Shown here: positions 7,790 through 12,349 of the stretch, piece after piece
Numbering within the stretch: position 1 is the first letter of the stretch
How the letters are laid out: each line of letters opens with the position of its first letter
NCBI GenBank assembly: GCA_002362735.1
Contig: DEUU01000124.1
Coordinates: forward strand, 511-12,859
DNA from: Dehalococcoidia bacterium UBA3254
GTDB lineage: Bacteria > Chloroflexota > Dehalococcoidia > Dehalococcoidales > UBA3254
Length of the DNA: 12,349 nucleotides
Direction: 5' to 3'
The notes under the pieces: generated by a model
What the model was told of the DNA's origin: nothing
The model's input: only the letters and a program-made list of their open reading frames with translations
Databases searched by the model: none
Position numbers and translations under genes: made by a program

Positions 7790-8789
7790 TTAAAACCTCT
7801 CTATAATCTACGAGATCATCATATCTAACCACGGTGCTCATACAATGATTCATAGAGCTGATACCTGCCTCAGTCGCCGCCGCCACTGGATTCAGACCGC
7901 CTAATAGTATAATGCCGATTTTATTCAGGTCCACGTTAATTTCACAAATAGATTTGCTGACATCGCCTACGGCGAGTACACCCTTAAACCCGGCATTTCT
8001 CAAATTATGGATGATATTTTCAGCAACGGGCAGACAGATAGCAGGAATTTCACGGAAGTTAGCCAGCACTTCCCCATTACCGGTGGCTATAGTTTCTCCA
8101 ACCGAAGTCATTCTGGCCCGGATAAAAATCTCTGAGGGATCAAGCGAGCAGCCATTATAATGTATCATTTCGGTAAAACGGACCGGTTTAAGGTTTTGCA
8201 TCTGCAAAATACCCCCGAATCGGGAATCCATTGGAATGCCTGCCTTCAGCAAAGTGCCGTTTATTACAATGCTGCAAATGGTCGCCAGCCCGGTGTACCC
8301 TTCCGGAACCGGCACATCCCCCAGGTATTCTCCACCGGAAGCTACCGCCACGAGACCGCTTACACAAAGGTTTTTTTCAAATACTGGAGCCATAATTTCC
8401 ATGGCTTTCGGGAAGTCTTCTTTCGGAAAGAATGAAATGTTAACAGGAATCAGGCCGCGTTTTTCTTCCAGATCGATATTGGTACGAAAAGCCAACTGTT
8501 CAATCCTTGAAATTGACAGACCAACTTTATCTTTCACCAGGGCTCTTTGAATTTCCTGTAAACCTTTATCCGTAATTATTCGCCCGTCTCGATCCCTGAT
8601 TAATTGCGTTAGTCCGCGCTCGTCGGTCAAACGAAGGTGGTATCTGATCGCCCGTTCGCTGAGGTCTATTCCTCGCTCTTTTAGCAGTTTAGCAATCACT
8701 ACCGAGCCTGCTGGTTTTTGTAGCCCACCCAGGACTTTTAAGATGGTGAGGATTTTTCTTTCCACGGTTTGGTCTGGCATGAAACTCAT
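7752..8789 (-). CDS. nrpR: NrpR-type nitrogen regulator (winged helix plus one DUF128/NRD domain)
   Basis: The 345-aa protein has an N-terminal winged-helix domain of the RNase R/NrpR type at about 8-75, with a recognition helix around LSERAIRYHLRLTDERGL. One NrpR regulatory (DUF128) domain follows at about 86-330, containing GLIPVNISFFPKEDF, VPVPEGYTGLATICSIVINGTLL, GIPMDSRFGG and GIILLGGLNPVAAATEAGI. In methanogens NrpR represses nitrogen-assimilation genes and is released by 2-oxoglutarate. Methanococcus NrpR has two NRDs; here there is one. The ATG at 8789 has only a weak upstream AAGG; a second in-frame ATG at 8780 is possible. It is the first gene of an operon with hisF and gdh, behind a strong promoter with an inverted repeat at the transcription start, which suggests autoregulation. 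Family assignment is firm; target genes and ligand in this organism are inference. Confidence 0.92.
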   Translation of the reverse strand: MSFMPDQTVERKILTILKVLGGLQKPAGSVVIAKLLKERGIDLSERAIRYHLRLTDERGLTQLIRDRDGRIITDKGLQEIQRALVKDKVGLSISRIEQLAFRTNIDLEEKRGLIPVNISFFPKEDFPKAMEIMAPVFEKNLCVSGLVAVASGGEYLGDVPVPEGYTGLATICSIVINGTLLKAGIPMDSRFGGILQMQNLKPVRFTEMIHYNGCSLDPSEIFIRARMTSVGETIATGNGEVLANFREIPAICLPVAENIIHNLRNAGFKGVLAVGDVSKSICEINVDLNKIGIILLGGLNPVAAATEAGISSMNHCMSTVVRYDDLVDYREVLNETSKNYSLSRY

Positions 8790-8797
8790 ATTTTTAC

Positions 8798-8821
8798 TGC
8801 CTTACGGCAACCGCTTGCCGT
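8798..8821 (-). promoter_or_regulatory. 18-bp inverted repeat at the nrpR transcription start, with overlapping alternative hairpin
   Basis: ACGGCAA-CCGC-TTGCCGT (8804-8821) is a perfect 7-bp inverted repeat with a 4-nt centre. It begins at the predicted start point of the nrpR transcript, a classic repressor position. In the RNA it can also fold as a hairpin. A second hairpin, UGCC-GUAA-GGCA (8809-8798), with a GNRA-type loop, shares its arm with the first, so the two are mutually exclusive; it would hide the weak AAGG ribosome site. DNA operator, RNA switch or both are possible; operator is the simpler reading. Confidence 0.6.
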
Positions 8822-8828
8822 TGTTTTA

Positions 8829-8857
8829 AATATATAACACCTTTTTATTATTGTCAA
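8829..8857 (-). promoter_or_regulatory. Sigma-70 promoter of the nrpR operon
   Basis: Read on the minus strand, a perfect -35 TTGACA (8857-8852) is followed by exactly 17 bp and then TATATT (8834-8829), five of six matches to the -10 consensus. Transcription should start near 8822, giving a 5' leader of about 33 nt before the ATG at 8789. Confidence 0.8.
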
Positions 8858-8875
8858 TATTGTAACAATGTGACA
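8852..8875. promoter_or_regulatory. TGTCA...TGACA inverted repeat overlapping the nrpR -35
   Basis: TGTCA (8852-8856) and TGACA (8871-8875) face each other, and between them lies a perfect small palindrome ATTGT-A-ACAAT (8859-8869). The element covers the -35 hexamer and the 18 bp upstream of it. Such placement suits a repressor or a proximal activator. The regulator is not identifiable from sequence. Confidence 0.4.
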
Positions 8876-8935
8876 TTTTATTAACTTATTTAAAGTAAAA
8901 AGAAAATTATGTCTGATTTAATCAGTTTAAATGAT

Positions 8936-8950
8936 ACGGCAATATTGCGG
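8936..8950. promoter_or_regulatory. GCAATATTGC palindrome with a CGGCAA half-site
   Basis: ACGGCAATATTGCGG contains the perfect palindrome GCAATATTGC (8939-8948), flanked by CGGCAA on one side and TTGCGG on the other. The CGGCAA half matches the arm of the inverted repeat at 8804-8821, so it may be a second, upstream binding site for the same regulator. Its spacing (2 nt against 4 nt) differs, so this is tentative. Confidence 0.3.
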
Positions 8951-8993
8951 AAAGCGAAGAGCGTATGAGATAGACCAGTGTTGTTAAATTGAG

Positions 8994-9674
8994 CTAACTT
9001 TTAAATAAATATCCTGATCCGTGCTTATTCAGGATCATATTGGGGGGCACATCATTTAATTTTTTCCGCAGACGGCGGATATAAATCCGCAAATTTTCCG
9101 TATCATGCCAGACGGGCTTTCCCCAGACCTCTTCCATTATCTGCTGATACGGAACTATCGTATCCTTATTTTTTACCAGTAATATCAACAGCTGGTATTC
9201 TATAGGAGTCAGCTTGACCAGTTTGTTATCTACCCTGACCTTCTGGTTAACAAAATCTATATTTAAACGGGAGCTCATGGCTATGTTATGACTTTCTTTC
9301 AAGGGCACTTTTTCAGAGCGTCTGAGCACCGCTTTTACGCGAGCCAGGAGAGTTAAATAATTGAAAGGTTTAATTATATAATCATCTGCTCCGGCCTCCA
9401 GCCCACGTAAAACGTCCGCATCATCAGCTCTCACTGTTAATATAATTACCGGCACCGCGGAGAATACACGGATGCCTCTTAATACCTCAAAGCCGCTGAT
9501 ATCAGGAAGATTAATGTCCAGTAAGACTACATCCGGCGACTCTTTTCTAACCATGGCAATGCCCTCTTTTCCGGACTCAGTTGACACCACCACTGCATCC
9601 GGCCAGCGAAATTCAAAAGCCACCTGAATCGCATTTATGATGCTTTTATCATCCTCGATAATAGCTACTTTCAT
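8994..9674 (-). CDS. OmpR/PhoB-family response regulator
   Basis: This is a 226-aa two-component response regulator. The receiver domain (1-118) has the acidic pocket E7/D8/D9, phospho-acceptor D53 in VVLLDINLP, T80 in VIILT, and K102 in IIKPF. A winged-helix DNA-binding domain at about 130-226 includes LTPIEYQLLILLVKNKD, the recognition-helix region HDTENLRIYIRRLRKKL and the wing HGSGYLF. All key residues are intact, so it should be phosphorylated by its partner kinase and bind tandem DNA repeats as a dimer. It lies 21 bp downstream of the kinase gene with its own GAGGA site 4 nt before ATG. The tandem 11-bp repeats in the kinase promoter are a natural candidate target. Regulated functions are unknown. 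Confidence 0.93.
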   Translation of the reverse strand: MKVAIIEDDKSIINAIQVAFEFRWPDAVVVSTESGKEGIAMVRKESPDVVLLDINLPDISGFEVLRGIRVFSAVPVIILTVRADDADVLRGLEAGADDYIIKPFNYLTLLARVKAVLRRSEKVPLKESHNIAMSSRLNIDFVNQKVRVDNKLVKLTPIEYQLLILLVKNKDTIVPYQQIMEEVWGKPVWHDTENLRIYIRRLRKKLNDVPPNMILNKHGSGYLFKS

Positions 9675-9695
9675 ATTTCCTCGATGTGTCGCTGC

Positions 9696-10913
9696 TTAAT
9701 TTTCTTTTACGGGGATAGTAAATATAAAGCTGGCTCCCTTACCAGGTTTGCTTTTCACCGTAATCTTGCCGCCATGAGTCTCGATGATCGATTTGCATAA
9801 AGCCAATCCTAAACCCAGGCCGCCGGAACGTTCTTCCAGGTGTGTTTGAAGGTACCCGGGTTCGAAAATGGAGCGCTGCCTTTCTTCGGAAATTCCAGGT
9901 CCGTAATCCTTAACTTCAATCTGGACGGCGCTATTTTTTCGCACTGCCTCTAATCGGATGCTGCCACCTTCTCGGGCATATTTAAGGGCGTTGTTTATTA
10001 AATTTAAGACTACCTGGCGAATGCGGTCAGGATCAGCAAACACTTCCGGTAAATCTTTTTCAATGTATAGATCAATAATCATTCCGTTTTGCTGGAGTAG
10101 AGCCCGGGTTTCTTCTATCAGTGAACGCAAAAGCGCTTCAATTTTGATCCTGCGGGGGTTTATCTTGAGAATTCCGGTTTCACCACGAATAACATCATGA
10201 AGTTCTTCAATTCTCACATTCAGATTACTGGCGCTGTCCCAGATATATTTGGCTAGTTTGCCTAACTTATCATCTTGAGACTCATCATAAAGCAATTGGC
10301 TGGTAGCGATCAGTGCGGTTAACGGGGTCTTGAGCTCATGAATCAGCTTGCGCGTAAAATCAACTCTAACTCGCATCTCCGCTTGCAGCTTCTGGCGTAA
10401 TTCTTTTTCCCTTTGATAGAGGAATTTTACATTTTCTTGCGCCGCCTGTCGCTCAATCATGTGCCCGAGTCTTTCCGCAATGATATAAAGCAAATTGCGC
10501 TCTTCCTTTAGAAATGGTCCTTCATCAAAAACAGGTCTCTCTTCAAGGTAAAAGACCTCGATTACTCCATATAACTTCCCGTTGACAATAATATTTTGAG
10601 CCTGCCGCCAGGTTGTCTCCTTAAAGTTGGCGGTAGTATGCCTTTTATTGCGCGATTTGATGCGGACGCAGGTTATTTCTGGATACTGCCAGGCGGGGGG
10701 CATAACGTTAATTACGCCATTAAGAATATCCTCCATGGAAAGCTTTTCGTCCTCAAAAAGATGGGAAATTCCATAAAGGCAATTTAGCTCCTTGACCCTC
10801 TCGGTGAGATTTTTGGTAAGCTCCAGGAGCTTTATTTCATTGAAATAGATATCATTTTTCCCAGAAAATTCCCGCTGGTCTTTTTTTTGCTTGGCTTTCA
10901 ATGAGCTGTCCAT
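9696..10913 (-). CDS. Cytoplasmic sensor histidine kinase, partner of the adjacent response regulator
   Basis: This is a 405-aa sensor kinase without any membrane segment. Residues about 40-155 resemble a GAF-type sensor domain; residues 156-185 are a charged coiled-coil linker. The HisKA H-box is FTRKLIHELKTPL with phospho-acceptor H192. The HATPase domain shows the N-box NLINNALKYA (304-313), G1 box DYGPGIS (336-342) and G2 box GGLGLGLALCKSI (364-376). All catalytic motifs are present, so it should be active. Lack of membrane helices means it senses an internal signal or a partner protein; the GAF-like domain has no recognisable haem, flavin or metal motif. The start ATG at 10913 has a weak AAGGGA ribosome site. 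It precedes the response regulator by 21 bp in one operon. Confidence 0.92.
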   Translation of the reverse strand: MDSSLKAKQKKDQREFSGKNDIYFNEIKLLELTKNLTERVKELNCLYGISHLFEDEKLSMEDILNGVINVMPPAWQYPEITCVRIKSRNKRHTTANFKETTWRQAQNIIVNGKLYGVIEVFYLEERPVFDEGPFLKEERNLLYIIAERLGHMIERQAAQENVKFLYQREKELRQKLQAEMRVRVDFTRKLIHELKTPLTALIATSQLLYDESQDDKLGKLAKYIWDSASNLNVRIEELHDVIRGETGILKINPRRIKIEALLRSLIEETRALLQQNGMIIDLYIEKDLPEVFADPDRIRQVVLNLINNALKYAREGGSIRLEAVRKNSAVQIEVKDYGPGISEERQRSIFEPGYLQTHLEERSGGLGLGLALCKSIIETHGGKITVKSKPGKGASFIFTIPVKEN

Positions 10914-10959
10914 CTATCCCTTATATTTTTGTTAATCACATTTTAAGTCTGAATGTATA

Positions 10960-10965
10960 ATTATA
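10960..10965 (-). promoter_or_regulatory. -10 element of the kinase/regulator operon inside a 14-bp palindrome
   Basis: On the minus strand TATAAT (10965-10960) lies 47 bp upstream of the kinase ATG. It is embedded in the perfect palindrome TGTATAATTATACA (10954-10967), so the plus strand also carries a TATAAT at 10956-10961. At 17 bp upstream the -35 position reads TGATAA (10988-10983), a poor hexamer that falls within the 11-bp repeats. That is the layout of an activator-dependent promoter. Confidence 0.55.
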
Positions 10966-10979
10966 CAAATTTAAAAAAG

Positions 10980-11011
10980 GTATTATCATAGTATTATCAT
11001 AGTATTATCAT
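10980..11011. repeat. Three tandem 11-bp direct repeats (GTATTATCATA)
   Basis: GTATTATCATA occurs at 10980-10990 and 10991-11001, and its first ten bases again at 11002-11011. In kinase-gene orientation the unit reads TATGATAATAC. The period of 11 bp is one helical turn, as in PhoB- and OmpR-type binding sites. The promoter-proximal copy covers the -35 region of the kinase/regulator promoter. Simple slippage-type repeat is the alternative. Confidence 0.65.
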
Positions 11012-11015
11012 TTTG

Positions 11016-11165
11016 ATGATGCAGGGCTATATAAGTGCAATAATTGCTTTAGTTATCATTTTAATCGGGTTCCATGAAAGAAATAATGCGTATGGCAAAA
11101 AGTCTCCTGCAGGGTATAATACTGATGAGGAAATGGCGTTCTCCCGCGTTTTCAGTGCATTTTAG
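11016..11165 (+). CDS. Possible 49-aa single-span membrane peptide
   Basis: An open frame starts with two consecutive ATG codons (11016, 11019) and ends at TAG (11163-11165). Residues about 5-19 (YISAIIALVIILIGF) are strongly hydrophobic and would form one short membrane helix; the remaining 30 residues are polar (HERNNAYGKK and onward). The frame has no recognisable ribosome site: the bases before the ATG are the 11-bp repeats. A second short frame (11074-11199) overlaps it in another phase, which weakens the case. No family recognised. It could be a small membrane protein tied to the neighbouring two-component system, or a chance frame. Confidence 0.3.
   Translation: MMQGYISAIIALVIILIGFHERNNAYGKKSPAGYNTDEEMAFSRVFSAF
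11092..11120 (+). promoter_or_regulatory. Putative promoter of the DUF123 gene
   Basis: TATAAT at 11115-11120 is preceded at exactly 17 bp by ATGGCA (11092-11097), four of six matches to TTGACA. The start point would be near 11127, giving a leader of about 60-80 nt. It lies within the possible 49-aa frame, so both cannot be fully independent units. Confidence 0.45.
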
Positions 11166-11188
11166 AAAGTTAAAAGCGGAAAAATCTA

Positions 11189-11629
11189 TTGTCCGATGAA
11201 TTAACCCCAATGAAAGGAATATATTCAATCCTGGTTAAATTAGACAAGCCAGCAAGTCTGGAGACCAGAAGCGGACGAATTTTCACTCTCAAAAAAGGGT
11301 TTTACGGATATGTGGGCTCAGCTCTCGGTGGCATAGAAAAAAGGATCGACAGACACCTTAATATTGAGAAAAAGCATTACTGGCATATTGATTTTTTGCT
11401 GGATTACGCCAGGATTGAAAAAGTTATCTGCGCGGAAACGGATCAGGATAAAGAGTGTTTAGTTGCGCAGGCCCTTTCTCGGAGTTTACCCTCCGTGTCC
11501 GGATTTGGCTGCAGTGATTGCCGGTGTTTTTCTCATCTCTTCTTTTCCGATAAATTAGCCATTTTGAAAAGCCTGACGATATCCGCTTTCCATCAACAAG
11601 GGCTTTGCCCCCTGATTTTATTTGGATAG
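11189..11629 (+). CDS. Stand-alone DUF123 (GIY-YIG-like) domain protein
   Basis: This is a small protein of the DUF123 family, related in fold to GIY-YIG nucleases. It occurs alone or fused to endonuclease III-type DNA glycosylases. Features seen, numbered from the TTG: KGIYSILVKLDKP (9-21), GFYGYVGSALGG (37-48, the GIY-YIG-like turn), RIDRH (52-56), HYWHIDFLL (63-71) and the conserved GFGCSDCRCFSHLF (105-118), a likely metal-binding cysteine/histidine cluster. A longer form starts at TTG (11189; 146 aa) behind weak purines. The ATG at 11210 (139 aa) gives the N-terminus typical of the family (MKGIY) but has no ribosome site, so the start is uncertain. Nuclease activity has not been generally established for this family. 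It may act in DNA repair, but no repair gene is adjacent. Confidence 0.85.
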   Translation: MSDELTPMKGIYSILVKLDKPASLETRSGRIFTLKKGFYGYVGSALGGIEKRIDRHLNIEKKHYWHIDFLLDYARIEKVICAETDQDKECLVAQALSRSLPSVSGFGCSDCRCFSHLFFSDKLAILKSLTISAFHQQGLCPLILFG

Positions 11630-11673
11630 TATCTGCTCTGTTACTCAAATAACTGGAATGCGCCGCAACTCTA

Positions 11674-11682
11674 TGGTATATT
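11674..11682 (+). promoter_or_regulatory. Possible extended -10 for the cupin gene
   Basis: TGGTATATT (11674-11682) matches an extended -10 (TGn plus TATATT), 65 bp before the cupin ATG. The -35 position (TGGAAT, 11654-11659) is poor. The cupin could otherwise be read from the DUF123 promoter, as the spacer of 118 bp contains no clear terminator. Confidence 0.3.
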
Positions 11683-11747
11683 GGCGGAAATGAAATATGG
11701 TGAAAAACTAAGTTTTAATTCTCTTGAGTAATCTGAAGGAGGTTATC

Positions 11748-12095
11748 ATGCACATAACTCGGTTGGATAAGGTTGAGAAAACCGTACCGAAAATGGAGGG
11801 CGCCAGAGGAGTTTTAAAGCAGGTTCCACTCTCAAAAGCCGATGGAGTCCCTGCGTTTTCCTTCCGCGTGTTCACCATCGAACCGGGAGGTCATACGCCC
11901 CTTCACCAGCATCCTTTCGAACACATGAATTATATAATTGAAGGCAGCGGAGTTTTAGCCGATAAAGATCGGGAATATAAAATCAAGAAAGGGGATTTTG
12001 CCCTGGTTTTACCCGGTGAAACACATCAATTTAAGAATACAAATGGAGATCAGAACCTGATTTTCATCTGTGCCGTTCCCAAGGAATATGAATAG
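11748..12095 (+). CDS. Small single-domain cupin protein
   Basis: The 115-aa protein is one cupin barrel. Motif 1 is seen as PGGHTPLHQHPFEHMNYIIEG (46-66) with candidate metal ligands H53, H55, E58 or H59. Motif 2 is GDFALVLPGETHQFKN (82-97) with H93. The intact HxH and downstream His suggest a bound divalent metal, but small cupins range from isomerases and dioxygenases to sugar- or ligand-binding proteins, so the reaction is unknown. The start is the ATG at 11748, with AAGGAGG (11736-11742) 5 nt upstream; an in-frame TTG at 11724 lies before this ribosome site and is not used. It follows the DUF123 gene on the same strand and converges on a hydrolase fragment; neither neighbour explains its role. 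Confidence 0.9.
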   Translation: MHITRLDKVEKTVPKMEGARGVLKQVPLSKADGVPAFSFRVFTIEPGGHTPLHQHPFEHMNYIIEGSGVLADKDREYKIKKGDFALVLPGETHQFKNTNGDQNLIFICAVPKEYE

Positions 12096-12109
12096 CTTTT
12101 TATGTTAAA

Positions 12110-12349
12110 TCAATGCCCCTTTAAAAACCCGGCAATCTCTTTGCCTATGAGCGGAGTATGCTGGTAGATACTGGCGTGAGAAGCCGGAAGCCATATTAAT
12201 GTCGGTTTCCCACAGGCTTCCCAGAATTCCAGGGCAGCCTGCTTCGGGATAATCTCATCCTGTTCAGCATTGATCATCAGTACCGGACGTCCTCGTAAAT
12301 GTCTGGCAAAAGTTAAGGGATCAAATAAAAACACTCTTTAGCCGGGACT
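12110..12349 (-). pseudogene. Alpha/beta hydrolase, C-terminal part with broken frame, continues past window edge
   Basis: The last 74 residues of an alpha/beta hydrolase (dienelactone hydrolase/acyl-peptidase-like) are readable: DPLTFARHLRGRPVLMINAEQDEIIP holds the catalytic acid (the D of AEQDEII), and LPASHASIYQH the catalytic histidine. The nucleophile serine region would lie upstream, outside the window. In this frame a TAA occurs at 12340-12338, two codons before the only possible start (GTG at 12334), which has no ribosome site. A 74-aa stand-alone protein would lack the nucleophile. In another phase the upstream bases read SRLKSV, and losing one T from the T5 run at this point would join that phase to the DPLTF frame. 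So this is either a frameshifted pseudogene or a sequencing indel in an intact gene. Confidence 0.55.

Noticed and set aside
7912..8550. Several plus-strand frames of 80-104 aa
   Set aside because: They are antisense shadows of the well-conserved nrpR gene.
10980..11011. CRISPR array or mobile-element end
   Set aside because: The repeats are 11 bp with no spacers, no flanking transposase gene and no target-site duplication; the position at a promoter is better explained by regulator binding.
11074..11199. 41-aa plus-strand frame overlapping the DUF123 start
   Set aside because: No ribosome site, basic and Met-rich composition without pattern, and it overlaps both the promoter and another candidate frame.
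11724..11747. TTG at 11724 as the cupin start
   Set aside because: It lies upstream of the AAGGAGG site at 11736-11742, which serves the ATG at 11748.

Overview
The window looks like chromosomal DNA from a free-living, probably anaerobic bacterium. Coding density is high, Shine-Dalgarno sites are clear (GGAGG, AAAGGAG), one start is a well-supported TTG, and promoters are of sigma-70 type. The mix of an Mrp/complex I-type antiporter operon, an NrpR nitrogen repressor (a family best known from archaea), an NAD(P)-type glutamate dehydrogenase and a KaiC-like/PPDK_N fusion protein would fit an anaerobic lineage such as Dehalococcoidia (Chloroflexota) or a Desulfobacterota relative. That placement is inferred from gene content only and is weak.

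Layout. (1) Positions 1-2295, plus strand: the 3' end of a membrane operon, with the tail of one proton-conducting antiporter-like subunit, a 77-aa two-helix membrane protein, and a 585-aa MrpD/NuoL/N-family subunit. The genes overlap and are translationally coupled. (2) Positions 2296-2648: a 353-bp spacer with no convincing gene and a possible -10 element. (3) Positions 2649-5279, plus: an isolated 876-aa protein joining a P-loop-less KaiC-like domain, a PPDK_N ATP-grasp domain and a conserved C-terminal domain. A compact intrinsic terminator overlaps its stop codon. (4) Positions 5455-8789, minus: nrpR, hisF, gdh and a previously unlisted 49-aa four-cysteine microprotein, apparently one transcription unit. 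It starts from a near-consensus promoter (TTGACA-N17-TATATT) with an 18-bp inverted repeat at the expected transcription start. (5) Positions 8994-10913, minus: a cytoplasmic histidine kinase and an OmpR/PhoB-type response regulator. Their promoter carries three 11-bp direct repeats and a 14-bp perfect palindrome over the -10. (6) Positions 11016-12095, plus: a possible small membrane peptide, a stand-alone DUF123 (GIY-YIG-like) protein and a small cupin. (7) Position 12110 to the end, minus: the C-terminal part of an alpha/beta hydrolase whose frame is broken close to the window edge.

How the genes may work together. NrpR is a 2-oxoglutarate-responsive repressor of nitrogen genes in methanogens. 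Here it heads an operon with glutamate dehydrogenase, which interconverts 2-oxoglutarate plus ammonium with glutamate, and with HisF, which consumes glutamine-derived ammonia. This suggests an autoregulated nitrogen-assimilation unit, and the Cys4 microprotein would be a new member of it. The antiporter genes belong to membrane energy conservation or Na+/H+ exchange. The two-component system's input is unknown, but its promoter architecture points to autoregulation by the response regulator.
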